This document shows, piece after piece, positions 24,797-32,958 of a stretch of DNA of 64,000 nt. A model generated the notes under the pieces. It ran no database searches and was not told the origin of the DNA. It was given only the letters and a program-made list of their open reading frames with translations. How positions within the stretch are numbered: position 1 is the stretch's first letter; the number at the start of each line of letters is the position of its first letter. The stretch covers positions 2,232,001 to 2,296,000 of the forward strand of contig NZ_CP042433.1 of the NCBI RefSeq assembly GCF_007970805.1. The letters run 5' to 3'. This DNA comes from Flavisolibacter ginsenosidimutans (GTDB taxonomy: Bacteria; Bacteroidota; Bacteroidia; Chitinophagales; Chitinophagaceae). Made by a program: the position numbers and the translations under genes.

Positions 24797-25579
24797 ATGG
24801 CAAAAGCAGCAAGATCAATCTGGTCAGGCGCTATCAGCTTTGGCCTCGTCAACATTCCAGTGAAATTGCAGAGTGCCGTGCAGGACGATAACATTGATTT
24901 TGATATGTTGTCGAAGGATGATCTTGCACCCATACACTATGCCCGCATTGATTCAAAAACCGGTGAAGAAATTCCTTACAAAGACATCGTGAAAGGCTAT
25001 CAATATGCGAAGGGAAAATACATTGTGGTTACCGACGAAGACTTTGCGAAAGCCCGGCCCGACATTGCCAAAACCATTGACATCATTCAGTTTGTAAAGG
25101 AAGAAGAGATAGACCCGATTTATTACGAGAAGCCTTACTACATCGTACCGGCAAAGGGCTCGGAAAAATCTTACAAACTTTTGCTGAAAGCACTTGACGA
25201 AACAAAAACCGTAGGCCTTGCCGAGTTCATGTTGCGCAACCGTGCGCACATTTGCGCACTCAAAAATTACGAAGGTGTTTTACTGCTGAATCAACTTCGC
25301 TACGACGAAGAAGTGAAGGCCGTGCCCGACGTAAAAACAGCCGGTGAACGCATTACGCCAAAGGAAATTCAACTGGCCACAAAGCTGATCAATCAACTCA
25401 CCGAAACCTTTAATCCCGCTGCGTTTAAAGACACTTACATTGCCGAGCTGAAAAAAGTAATCAAGGCAAAAGCAGCCGGCAAAGACATTCAAATAGCCGA
25501 ACCGAAGAAGCTGCCGGCCACGGTAAAAGACCTAATGGAAGTGTTAAAGCAAAGTCTCGACAAGAAGAAGAGAGCGTAA
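24797..25579 (+). CDS. ku: Ku protein, non-homologous end joining
   Basis: A 260-residue bacterial Ku homodimer that rings DNA ends and recruits LigD. The N-terminus (ARSIWSGAISFGLVNIPVKLQSA) and IHYARIDSKTGEEIPYKDIVKGYQYAKGKYIVVTDEDF are canonical. The core is about 1-225, followed by a short basic tail (LKKVIKAKAAGKD to KQSLDKKKRA). It lies in one operon with the PPOX gene upstream, and ligD follows after a 425-base gap containing a terminator and a candidate minus-strand gene. Confidence 0.97.
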   Translation: MAKAARSIWSGAISFGLVNIPVKLQSAVQDDNIDFDMLSKDDLAPIHYARIDSKTGEEIPYKDIVKGYQYAKGKYIVVTDEDFAKARPDIAKTIDIIQFVKEEEIDPIYYEKPYYIVPAKGSEKSYKLLLKALDETKTVGLAEFMLRNRAHICALKNYEGVLLLNQLRYDEEVKAVPDVKTAGERITPKEIQLATKLINQLTETFNPAAFKDTYIAELKKVIKAKAAGKDIQIAEPKKLPATVKDLMEVLKQSLDKKKRA

Positions 25580-25598
25580 GGAAGATTGTAGCTTGTCG

Positions 25599-25742
25599 TT
25601 GGTGGTTGGCGGCTCTTCAGGCGTACTATTTCTTACAATAATAGACAGCATAAAAAAGGATGTGAAGTCTCCACATCCTTTTATTATGTCTGCTTGCAAG
25701 CAAAGCGGCATTTGTTCTCATTACGAAACCACAAACCACCAA
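25599..25742. repeat. Outer inverted repeat enclosing the ku terminator
   Basis: TTGGTGGTT (25599-25607), within a GTCGTTGGTGGTTGGCGG word block, is complementary to AACCACCAA (25734-25742), within a CCACAAACCACCAAC block. The ku terminator at 25654-25682 lies between the arms. The arrangement is repeated at 31031-31141. Confidence 0.5.
25654..25682. terminator. Terminator after ku
   Basis: AAAAGGATGTG (25654-25664) and CACATCCTTTT (25672-25682) are perfect complements around AAGTCTC, with A and T runs at both sides, so it can stop transcription from ku and from the opposite strand. Confidence 0.88.
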
Positions 25743-25982
25743 CTATTCTTTTGTTCTAAGCGGTTCGTTCGCTTCCACAGCTTCATTTTCTTCTTTGTTT
25801 TTCTTTGCGTCCTCGGCTTCGCTGCTCTTCTCTTTGTTACGTTGATTAAAAGAATTCATATTGCCGGGCTGTGGCTCATTCTGAACTTGTTCGCTGCGTT
25901 TATCGTTCACTCTTTCCATAAATTGTTTTACACATGCGGTGAACAATTCTATGCCAACGCCAATTTGTTCAAGCAATGGCAT
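25743..25982 (-). CDS. Possible small acidic hypothetical protein between ku and ligD
   Basis: A 79-residue frame: a short helical N-terminus (MPLLEQIGVGIELFTACVKQFMERVNDKRSEQ) then a Gln/Asn/Glu/Lys-rich disordered tail. A longer form could start at 26006, where its ATG would overlap the ATG of ligD on the other strand. Its composition is like a real hydrophilic protein rather than a random antisense frame, and it ends next to the bidirectional terminator at 25654. No family recognised. Confidence 0.48.
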   Translation of the reverse strand: MPLLEQIGVGIELFTACVKQFMERVNDKRSEQVQNEPQPGNMNSFNQRNKEKSSEAEDAKKNKEENEAVEANEPLRTKE

Positions 25983-26004
25983 TGATTTTTCATCCTGCTT
26001 CCAC

Positions 26005-28719
26005 ATGAGCCTTTCACTGTACAACAAAAAACGCGATTTCAAAAAAACCGAAGAACCTGAAGGCAAAGAACAAACTTCAAAAGGCAGCCTTCGCTTTGTG
26101 GTGCAAAAGCACGACGCGTCGCACGTGCATTATGATTTTCGGTTGGAGATGGAAGGAGTGCTGAAAAGTTGGGCCGTGCCAAAAGGGCCGTCGTTAAATC
26201 CATCCGACAAACGCCTGGCGATGATGGTGGAAGACCACCCGTTTGCTTACCGCAATTTCGAAGGTGTGATTCCTGCAGGCGAGTACGGCGGCGGCACCGT
26301 GATTGTTTGGGACGAAGGCACGTATGAATTAGCCGGTGCAGAAAATTTATCGCGAAAAGAACAGGAAAATGTTTTGCTGCAAGCCTTGCACAAAGGCCGC
26401 ATTTCTTTTGTGCTGCACGGAAAAAAACTGAAGGGCGAATTCACGTTGATGCAGATGCGCGGCAAGGGCAAACGCACTTGGCTCCTGATGAAAAAGAAAG
26501 ACGGCTTCAGCAGCGAAGAAGACGTAACGCAAAACGAACGTTCGGCAAAAAGCGGAAAAACTTTGGCAGAAGTTGCAGCGGAAAACGGCGTTGAACTCAA
26601 TCACCCTGAGGTAAAGAAAACAGAGGCTAAGGGTAAGAACAAGGCCAAGGACGAGCAACCATCGCAGAAGAAAAAAGATTTTCGCGTTATCACGCCAAGC
26701 ACAAACCACAAACTACAAACGACAAACGGCCTTAAAGCATCCATGCCGCAAAACGTTGTGCCCATGCTGGCTACGCTCATCAACGAACCCTTTGATGATA
26801 ACAACTGGATTTTCGAAATCAAATGGGACGGCTACCGTGCCGTGGCTTATTGCAACGGAAAGGACGTGAGCCTTGTTTCGCGAAACCTGAAACCGTTTAC
26901 CGAAAAATATGCACCCGTTGCGAAAGCTTTGAAAGAACTGAAAATAAAAGCGGTACTCGACGGCGAGATCATTGCGGTTGATGAAAAAGGACTTGCCAAT
27001 TTTCAACTTTTGCAGAACTGGCAAAACACACCAAGCCGTTTGCAATATTTTGTATTTGACGTTTTGTGGCTGAATGGAAAAGACGTGACGCATCTTCCAC
27101 TTATCGAACGCAAGGCTTTGTTGAAAGAACTTCTTCCTGCCGGTCACGAAATAATTAAATACAGCGATCACATAATTGGAAAAGGAAAAGACTTTTTTAA
27201 GGTCGCATTAAAAGGAGGCCTTGAAGGCATCATGGCAAAGAAAGCGAGCAGCGTTTACGAAATTGATTCCCGCACCGAAGATTGGGTAAAAATAAAAGTA
27301 AACCAACGGCAGGAAGTGGTGATTGCGGGTTACACCGAACCACGACGGACGCGAAAGTTTTTTGGCTCGTTGTTGTTGGGCGTTTACGACGGCGATGACC
27401 TGGTTTACGTGGGACACACGGGCAGCGGCTTCAACACAAAAACGCTGGAAGCCATCTACAACAAATTGCAACCCTTAAAAATTGATCATTCGCCTTTTAC
27501 AGAAACGCCGCATACCAACATGCCCGCAACCTGGGTAAAGCCAAAGCTTGTATGCGAAATAAAGTTTACCGAATGGACGGTTGACCGCATGGCGCGACAC
27601 CCGATTTTCATGGGCTTGCGAACAGATAAAAAAGCAAAAGACGTACGGTTTGAAAAAGCAACGACAATGGCCAAAATAAAAAGCACCGCGAAGAAAGCTT
27701 CACCGGCAAAAAAATCCGTGACAAAAAAAACAGCCGCTAAACCGCGACAAAAAAGAAGCGCCACGAAAGCAAAAACCTCAGGCAAACAACTAAACGTAGA
27801 CGGTGATGCTGACCAGGTGATTAACCTCAATGGTCAGGACGTGCAACTTACCAACCTGCAAAAGATTTACTGGCCGCAGGAAGGCTTTCGCAAGGGCGAT
27901 GCGGTGAATTATTACCTGAAAATGGCTCCGTTCATTTTGCCTTATTTGCTGGATAGGCCGCAAAGCCTCAACCGTCATCCGAACGGCATTAACGCACCAA
28001 ACTTTTTTCAAAAAGACGTTCGCGGCAAAGTGCCCAATTGGATAGAGACCGTAGAAGAATTCAGCGAGTCAACCAATGTTCACGTTGAATATCTTGTGTG
28101 CAGCAACGAAGCCACGCTCATTTACATGGCCAACCTTGGTTGCATCGAAATAAATCCCTGGCACACCCGAAAAGATTCGATGCTGCAACCCGATTGGTGT
28201 CTTATTGATTTGGACCCGCACACAGGCAACACGTTTGAGCAGGTAATGGAAGTGGCGAAAGTGGTGAAAAAAGTTTTGGACGCCATTGGCGCAGAGGCTT
28301 GCGTAAAAACGTCCGGCTCTTCGGGCATTCACATTTACATTCCGCTAGGTGCGAAATACAATTATGATCAAAGCAGGCAATTGGCTGAATTAATCGTAAC
28401 GCTTGTGCACAACGAACTTCCTGAGTTAACAAGTTTGGAAAGAAGCCCCTCAAAGCGGCCGAACAAAATCTATCTTGATTTTTTGCAGAACAGCGAAACA
28501 CAGACAGCCGCTGCGCCTTATTCACTTCGGCCAAAGCCCGGCGTGCCGGTTTCTACGCCGCTCGATTGGAGCGAATTGAAAAAAGGATTGACGCAAAAAA
28601 CATGGAACGCATCCAACATTTATGACCGCGTAAAAAGTGAAGGTGATTTGTTTAAAGCAGTATTGGGCAAAGGAATAAATTTGGAAAAAGTGTTGAAGAA
28701 AGTGGAGGCAATTAGCTAA
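26005..28719 (+). CDS. ligD: Multifunctional DNA ligase D (PE-LIG-POL)
   Basis: A 904-residue end-joining enzyme. Domains in order: 3'-phosphoesterase (about 20-165, with HDASHVHYDFRLE and GVIPAGEYGGGTV), ATP-dependent ligase (about 245-520, nucleotidyl-lysine K273 in EIKWDGYR) and primase-like polymerase (about 600-900, DLDPHTG metal-binding pair, SSGIHIYIPL). The PE-LIG linker holds a repeat-derived peptide at residues 229-242 and the LIG-POL linker is an H1-like Lys/Ala/Ser tract (27667-27786). The ATG at 26005 is used because the preceding 22 residues resemble untranslated sequence. It works with Ku (24797). Confidence 0.96.
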   Translation: MSLSLYNKKRDFKKTEEPEGKEQTSKGSLRFVVQKHDASHVHYDFRLEMEGVLKSWAVPKGPSLNPSDKRLAMMVEDHPFAYRNFEGVIPAGEYGGGTVIVWDEGTYELAGAENLSRKEQENVLLQALHKGRISFVLHGKKLKGEFTLMQMRGKGKRTWLLMKKKDGFSSEEDVTQNERSAKSGKTLAEVAAENGVELNHPEVKKTEAKGKNKAKDEQPSQKKKDFRVITPSTNHKLQTTNGLKASMPQNVVPMLATLINEPFDDNNWIFEIKWDGYRAVAYCNGKDVSLVSRNLKPFTEKYAPVAKALKELKIKAVLDGEIIAVDEKGLANFQLLQNWQNTPSRLQYFVFDVLWLNGKDVTHLPLIERKALLKELLPAGHEIIKYSDHIIGKGKDFFKVALKGGLEGIMAKKASSVYEIDSRTEDWVKIKVNQRQEVVIAGYTEPRRTRKFFGSLLLGVYDGDDLVYVGHTGSGFNTKTLEAIYNKLQPLKIDHSPFTETPHTNMPATWVKPKLVCEIKFTEWTVDRMARHPIFMGLRTDKKAKDVRFEKATTMAKIKSTAKKASPAKKSVTKKTAAKPRQKRSATKAKTSGKQLNVDGDADQVINLNGQDVQLTNLQKIYWPQEGFRKGDAVNYYLKMAPFILPYLLDRPQSLNRHPNGINAPNFFQKDVRGKVPNWIETVEEFSESTNVHVEYLVCSNEATLIYMANLGCIEINPWHTRKDSMLQPDWCLIDLDPHTGNTFEQVMEVAKVVKKVLDAIGAEACVKTSGSSGIHIYIPLGAKYNYDQSRQLAELIVTLVHNELPELTSLERSPSKRPNKIYLDFLQNSETQTAAAPYSLRPKPGVPVSTPLDWSELKKGLTQKTWNASNIYDRVKSEGDLFKAVLGKGINLEKVLKKVEAIS
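26695..26728. repeat. Word repeat inside ligD
   Basis: A run of near-identical words (ACAAACCAC, AAACTAC, AAACGAC, AAACGG) codes for the STNHKLQTTN part of the LigD linker. It resembles the AAACCACAAACCACCAAC block in the gap upstream (25727-25744). It lies in the non-conserved PE-LIG linker and keeps the frame. Confidence 0.6.
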
Positions 28720-28761
28720 TGTGTCAATGTGATAATTAACCAATGGCTTACGCCGGTGTAT

Positions 28762-28781
28762 GGACATGCCAAGGCATGTCC
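28762..28781. repeat. Perfect 9-bp palindrome upstream of the SMP-30 gene
   Basis: GGACATGCC and GGCATGTCC flank AA in the gap between ligD and the SMP-30 gene. It lies 36 bases before the chosen start and could be an operator or a small dispersed palindrome; there is no T-run on the plus strand. Confidence 0.5.
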
Positions 28782-28816
28782 TCTTACAAACAAAAACAAC
28801 AAACCAAAGTTTCGCC

Positions 28817-29701
28817 ATGCATCCTTCGCTCAGCATTTACGATGAAAGCGTGAAGCACTTCATCAATACCGACTTTGAAATAGAAACCTTATCCAACGAT
28901 TGTCAATTCACCGAAGGACCGGTTTGGAACAGCGAAGGCTTTTACCTGTGTAGTGACATTACCGCAAACGCTGTTTTAAAATTTGTTCCCGGCAAAAAGA
29001 AAGAAGTTTTTATTGCACAAAGCGGAACGGCAAATGAGGCCGACGAAGACCTGAAGCCCGGTCAGGCAGGTTCCAATGCGTTGGCTTATGATGGTGAAGG
29101 CAGTCTGTTGGTTTGTCGTCACGGCAGTCACGAGATTGCAAGATGGAACGGCAAAGAATTGCAGCCGTTCCTTTCTTCTTACAACGGTAAACCGTTTAAC
29201 TCACCGAACGATTTGATCGTTGACAAAAAAGGAAAAATATTTTTTTCCGATCCGCCTTATGGTCTAAAAGAAGGAAAACTAAACCCTGAAAAATTTCAAC
29301 CGATAGCCGGTGCGTATTGCCATTACAACGGTGAAACAAAAATCTTCTGCGACAAATACCAATACCCAAACGGCGTTTGCCTCACGCCTGACGAAAGTCA
29401 ATTGTATCTCTGCTCCAACAAACCTTTTGAAAAGTTCATTTCGGTTTTTGATGCCGAAACGCTTCATTTTAAACGCATACTTGCCGAAGAAAACAGCGAC
29501 GGAATCAAATGTGATCCGAACGGAAATGTTTATCTCTGCAACAAGGACGGCATCATCATTCTAAACAGCGAAGGAAAGCGATTGGCTTTGATTCAGTTTC
29601 CAACCATTCCTGCAAATTGTTGTTGGGGCGGTGAAGGGAAAAAAGACTTGTTCGTCTGCGCAAGAGAAAATGTTTTCCAGATTCGAAATTTACTCCGATA
29701 A
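28817..29701 (+). CDS. SMP-30/gluconolactonase-family protein
   Basis: A 294-residue six-bladed beta-propeller lactonase-type protein. EGPVWNSEGFYLCSDI carries the metal-binding Glu, FNSPNDLIVDKKGKIFFSDPPYG the Asn/Asp pair, and YPNGVCLTPDESQLYL and SDGIKCDPNGNVYLC follow in the usual order. No signal peptide is seen. The family hydrolyses sugar lactones; the true substrate is not evident. The ATG at 28817 is chosen over one at 28760, which would run through the palindrome at 28762. Confidence 0.88.
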   Translation: MHPSLSIYDESVKHFINTDFEIETLSNDCQFTEGPVWNSEGFYLCSDITANAVLKFVPGKKKEVFIAQSGTANEADEDLKPGQAGSNALAYDGEGSLLVCRHGSHEIARWNGKELQPFLSSYNGKPFNSPNDLIVDKKGKIFFSDPPYGLKEGKLNPEKFQPIAGAYCHYNGETKIFCDKYQYPNGVCLTPDESQLYLCSNKPFEKFISVFDAETLHFKRILAEENSDGIKCDPNGNVYLCNKDGIIILNSEGKRLALIQFPTIPANCCWGGEGKKDLFVCARENVFQIRNLLR

Positions 29702-29703
29702 AT

Positions 29704-29767
29704 CGTTGGTCGTTGGCTATTGGCCGCAAAGAAACATCAAACACCGAACAACTGCCAACGACCAACG
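29704..29767. repeat. Word-type inverted repeat downstream of the SMP-30 gene
   Basis: CGTTGGTCGTTGGC (29704-29717) and GCCAACGACCAACG (29754-29767) are perfect 14-base complements. It begins 3 bases after the stop codon and could terminate transcription, though no T-run follows. A second word block of CCTGA/CTCC units (29771-29811) follows. Confidence 0.72.
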
Positions 29768-29822
29768 GCATCCTCCTGTCTCCTGAATTCTGACTCCTGA
29801 CTCCTTTCCTTAATTTTGGCCC

Positions 29823-31055
29823 ATGCTACAAATCAGTAACCGCGGGCAGCAAATGCCGGCCTCTCCCATTCGAAAATTGGTGCCCTACGCCGAAGCGGCA
29901 AAAAAAAACGGCGTGAAAGTTTATCACCTCAACATCGGTCAGCCTGATATTGAAACACCACCTTCCATTTTAGACGCCGTTCGCAAAGCCGACATTCCCG
30001 TTTTGGAATACAGCCACAGCGCCGGCAACGAGAGCTATCGCAAAAAATTAGTGAGTTATTATAAATCCGTTGGCATCAATGTTACACCGGATCAGATCAT
30101 CGTTACCACCGGCGGTTCAGAGGCCATCATGTTTGGTTTTTTCTGTTGCTTAAATCCCGGCGATGAAGTCATTATTCCCGAACCTTTTTACGCAAACTAT
30201 AACGGTTTCGCCGTGGAAGCCGGCGTGAAAGTCGTTCCCATTACAGCAAGCATCGAAAGCGGCTTTGCCCTGCCGCCCATCAGCGAGTTTGAGAAAGTGA
30301 TTACACCCAATACAAAAGCCATCATTGTTTGCAGCCCAAACAACCCAACGGGCTATTTGTACGGTCGCGAAGAAATGGAAGCTCTGAAAACGATTTGTCT
30401 AAAACACAACCTCTATCTTTTTTCGGATGAAGCTTACCGAGAGTTTACGTACTCCGGTGAATTTGTCAGCGCCATGCATCTTGATGGGATGGAAGAAAAC
30501 GTGGTGCTGATGGACACCATCAGCAAACGATACAGTGCCTGCGGCGCAAGACTGGGGGCTTTCGTCACCAAAAACAAAGCGGTTTATGATGCGGCCATGA
30601 AATTTGCGCAGGCACGTTTAAGCCCGCCGGGTCTTGCGCAAATCATGGGGGAAGCCGCGGTGGATTTACCGCCTTCTTATTTCGACAGCCCCAAAGCCGA
30701 ATACATCGCTCGAAGAGATTTATTGGTTAAACGATTGAACGAAATGCCGGGTGTGTTTTGCCCCAATCCCGGCGGCGCTTTTTACGCAATGGCTAAATTG
30801 CCCATTGACGATTCGGACAAGTTTTGTCAATGGTTGCTGGAATCATTTTCCCACAACAGTCAAACAGTGATGCTGGCGCCGGCAACGGGTTTTTACGGCA
30901 CACCCGGATTGGGAAAAAATGAAGTGCGTCTTGCCTATGTTTTAAACCTGAACGATTTGAGCAACGCAATGGATTGCCTGGAAAAAGCGCTGGAACAATA
31001 TCCTGGCAGAGTGGAGACGACGCGGAGAGAATTGGCAATGAGCAATAAGCAATAG
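29823..31055 (+). CDS. PLP-dependent aminotransferase, class I
   Basis: A 410-residue fold-type I aminotransferase, probably acting on aspartate or another amino acid. Motifs: YHLNIGQPDIETP, TTGGSEAI, CSPNNPTGYLYG, SDEAYREF and the PLP lysine in DTISKRYSACGARLG, then the Arg-containing FCQ...GKNEVRLAYVLN. The last eight codons (ELAMSNKQ) lie inside the left arm of the inverted repeat at 31031, so the natural C-terminus appears to have been extended by the repeat. The precise substrate cannot be told from the sequence. Confidence 0.92.
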   Translation: MLQISNRGQQMPASPIRKLVPYAEAAKKNGVKVYHLNIGQPDIETPPSILDAVRKADIPVLEYSHSAGNESYRKKLVSYYKSVGINVTPDQIIVTTGGSEAIMFGFFCCLNPGDEVIIPEPFYANYNGFAVEAGVKVVPITASIESGFALPPISEFEKVITPNTKAIIVCSPNNPTGYLYGREEMEALKTICLKHNLYLFSDEAYREFTYSGEFVSAMHLDGMEENVVLMDTISKRYSACGARLGAFVTKNKAVYDAAMKFAQARLSPPGLAQIMGEAAVDLPPSYFDSPKAEYIARRDLLVKRLNEMPGVFCPNPGGAFYAMAKLPIDDSDKFCQWLLESFSHNSQTVMLAPATGFYGTPGLGKNEVRLAYVLNLNDLSNAMDCLEKALEQYPGRVETTRRELAMSNKQ

Positions 31056-31141
31056 GCAACGTTGTAACGAATGCAAAAGCCTCAACCAAAACGTTGGGGC
31101 TTTTATTTGCCGTCGCCCTTTGTTTATTGCTCGTTGCCAAT
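31031..31141. repeat. Word-type inverted repeat overlapping the aminotransferase stop
   Basis: ATTGGCAATGAGCAATAA (31031-31048) and TTATTGCTCGTTGCCAAT (31124-31141) are complementary at 17 of 18 positions (one G-U). The left arm is coding and the stop TAG lies just after it; a separate terminator hairpin (31075-31104) lies between the arms. Confidence 0.72.
31075..31104 (+). terminator. Terminator after the aminotransferase gene
   Basis: AAAAGCCTCAAC (31075-31086) pairs with GTTGGGGCTTTT (31093-31104) with one wobble pair around CAAAAC, and a TTTT run continues as TTTTATTTG. Confidence 0.85.
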
Positions 31142-31216
31142 TAAAATCAGGGGCATAATAATTGCAAAAAAATGAGAAAGCCATCGGGCAATTTTTCATC
31201 CTAAAAAATCTACAAA

Positions 31217-32047
31217 ATGGCAAATACAGAGAATTACGGTAGCTGGCACGCCGACGAAGAATTTCAGGCACACATCGGCGACTCCGGCGTGGTAAACGTT
31301 GGACAAACCGAACGAATGGTGAGCGTGGGCCTCGGTGCCTTTTTGCTTTCTTCGGGATTGGGCAATTTAACCTCGCATCCCATCAAAGGTTTGTTGCGCA
31401 CACTTGTTGGTGGTGCTTTGCTTTACCGCGGCGTATCGGGGCATTGCCCGGTTTACGCAAGCATGGGCAAAACAAAAGGCGTTAGCCACACACAGGCTAT
31501 CAACATTCGCACAGGTTTAATTGTAAACAAACCGAAAGACGAAGTATATGCTTTTTGGCGCAAGCTGGAAAACCTGCCGTTGTTCATGAAGCATCTGGCA
31601 AGCGTGACTGAGATTGATCAAAAGCATTCGCATTGGGAAGCCGATGTTCCCGGCGGTGTAGGCCGCATCAAGTGGAACGCCGAAATTGTAAAAGAAGAAG
31701 ACGGACAGATGATCGGTTGGCAATCCATTCCCAACTCCACCATCAACAACGCAGGCAAGGTTACGTTCAAAGAAGCACTGGGCGGACAAGGCACCGAACT
31801 GGAAGTGGTAATCAGCTATCATCCGCCGGCAGGCGAATTGGGCGCGGGCATTGCCAAATCATTAAATCCCGTCTTGGAAAAAATGATCCGGCAGGACATC
31901 ATGAACTTCAAAGATTACATTGAAACAAAACATCAGTCGCCGGCAAATAATTACAGCACAAGCAGTCAAAGTAATACAAACAATAACCCGAATATCATTC
32001 GCAACGAAGCGGAAAGCGTGCAGGAAGGAAGTGGCAACAACCAGTAA
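31217..32047 (+). CDS. DUF2892-like membrane segment fused to SRPBCC domain
   Basis: A 276-residue protein. Residues about 28-85 hold two weak membrane segments with NVGQTERMVSVGLGAFLLSSGLG and LLRTLVGGALLYRGVSGHCPVY, typical of DUF2892/YgaP-type membrane domains. Residues about 95-240 form an SRPBCC (START-like) domain (VNKPKDEVYAFWRKLENLPLFMKHLASVTE, a hydrophobic ligand cavity). The last 35 residues are a Ser/Asn-rich disordered tail. This fusion is common in bacterial stress genes; ligand and function unknown. Its stop lies 4 bases from the convergent GNAT stop. Confidence 0.88.
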   Translation: MANTENYGSWHADEEFQAHIGDSGVVNVGQTERMVSVGLGAFLLSSGLGNLTSHPIKGLLRTLVGGALLYRGVSGHCPVYASMGKTKGVSHTQAINIRTGLIVNKPKDEVYAFWRKLENLPLFMKHLASVTEIDQKHSHWEADVPGGVGRIKWNAEIVKEEDGQMIGWQSIPNSTINNAGKVTFKEALGGQGTELEVVISYHPPAGELGAGIAKSLNPVLEKMIRQDIMNFKDYIETKHQSPANNYSTSSQSNTNNNPNIIRNEAESVQEGSGNNQ

Positions 32048-32051
32048 GCCG

Positions 32052-32654
32052 CTACTTTTCATAACGGGCTTTAATGTTGTTTGCCGCAACGGTCAATAGA
32101 TCGGGCAACAAAGGGAGATTGAGTTCGGAAAAAAGCAAGGGTGGTGAAGGCTTTAATTCATGTTTATTGAGTTGAAGCTTCCACCACCCTACTTTCTGCC
32201 AGGCACCCAGTTTATAGCCAATGTTATCATATTCGGCAAAGAGCTGAAAACCGCAAACTTCGTGAAGCCTAACGCTGGCATCGTTGGGCAACGTAATGCC
32301 CGCGTACACATTTACCAGCCCTTGCATTTTTAAAAGTTGAAACAAAGTCTTGTAAAGTTCTCTTCCGATGCCTTTGCCTTTAAAATCTTTGTGCACGTAT
32401 ACCGATGATTCGCAGGTCCATTGATAGGCTTCGCGTTCGCGGTGCGGGGATGCATACACATAACCGGCAATGCGGCCGTCTATTTCGCACACGAGCCAAG
32501 GAAATTTTTGCAGGCATTTGGTTATGCGAGCTTCGAATTCTTCAACTGACGGCACATGGGTTTCAAAAGTGCAGGCATTGTACAAAACATGCGGCGCATA
32601 TATTTCAAGAATACTGCCGGCATCTCCCGCTTTTGCAAGTCTAACGTTCACCAT
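32052..32654 (-). CDS. GNAT N-acetyltransferase (phosphinothricin/methionine-sulfoximine type)
   Basis: A 200-residue acetyltransferase. VRLAKAGDAGSILEIYAPHV at the start, WLVCEIDGRIAGYVYASPHRER, VYVHKDFKGKGIGRELYKTLF (acetyl-CoA loop) and VYAGITLPNDASVRLHEVCGF are the hallmarks of the PAT/YncA subgroup that acetylates amino-acid analogues such as phosphinothricin or methionine sulfoximine. Its actual substrate is unknown. It is divergent from the tRNA gene at 32742. Confidence 0.92.
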   Translation of the reverse strand: MVNVRLAKAGDAGSILEIYAPHVLYNACTFETHVPSVEEFEARITKCLQKFPWLVCEIDGRIAGYVYASPHREREAYQWTCESSVYVHKDFKGKGIGRELYKTLFQLLKMQGLVNVYAGITLPNDASVRLHEVCGFQLFAEYDNIGYKLGAWQKVGWWKLQLNKHELKPSPPLLFSELNLPLLPDLLTVAANNIKARYEK

Positions 32655-32741
32655 GCCGAAAAGGTAAATTTTTGCAGCTTGTTAAAGAAGCAAAAAATGA
32701 TTTCAGCGGAAAAGTGCGAAGCCTTATTTTTGCTGCCCTTC

Positions 32742-32815
32742 GCCGAGGTAGCTCAGCTGGTTAGAGCATCGGATTCATAACCCGAAGGTCGGCAGTTCAA
32801 GTCTGCTCCTCGGTA
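32742..32815 (+). tRNA. tRNA-Met (anticodon CAT)
   Basis: A complete 74-base cloverleaf. The acceptor stem GCCGAGG pairs with CCTCGGT (G-U at the end), the D-arm is GCTC...GAGC, the anticodon loop TTCATAA carries CAT, and the T-arm GGCAG-TTCAAGT-CTGCT is intact. The discriminator base is A. CCA is not encoded. One A-C mismatch closes the anticodon stem. The T-stem and D-arm fit elongator tRNA-Met; lysidine-modified tRNA-Ile2 with the same anticodon is the alternative. Confidence 0.93.
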
Positions 32816-32821
32816 CGCTTT

Positions 32822-32852
32822 AAGCTCTGGACGAAAGTTCGGGGCTTTTTTT
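32822..32852 (+). terminator. Terminator downstream of tRNA-Met
   Basis: AAGCTCTGGAC pairs with GTTCGGGGCTT (two wobble pairs, one mismatch) around a GAAA loop and is followed by TTTTTTT, seven bases after the tRNA 3' end. Confidence 0.8.
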
Positions 32853-32958
32853 ATGCCTGTTGCTATCGGAAGGGTATTCAATCCTATGCAATCCATCAAG
32901 TAGACGTTTGGTCAATAGGTCGCTAAGCCCGAGGTCATATTTAATCTTCTTGGAAAAA

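Noticed and set aside
25593..25985. A 130-residue plus-strand frame between ku and ligD
   Set aside because: It reads through the ku terminator and word repeats, is Phe/Leu/Cys-rich, and is antisense to the better candidate at 25743.
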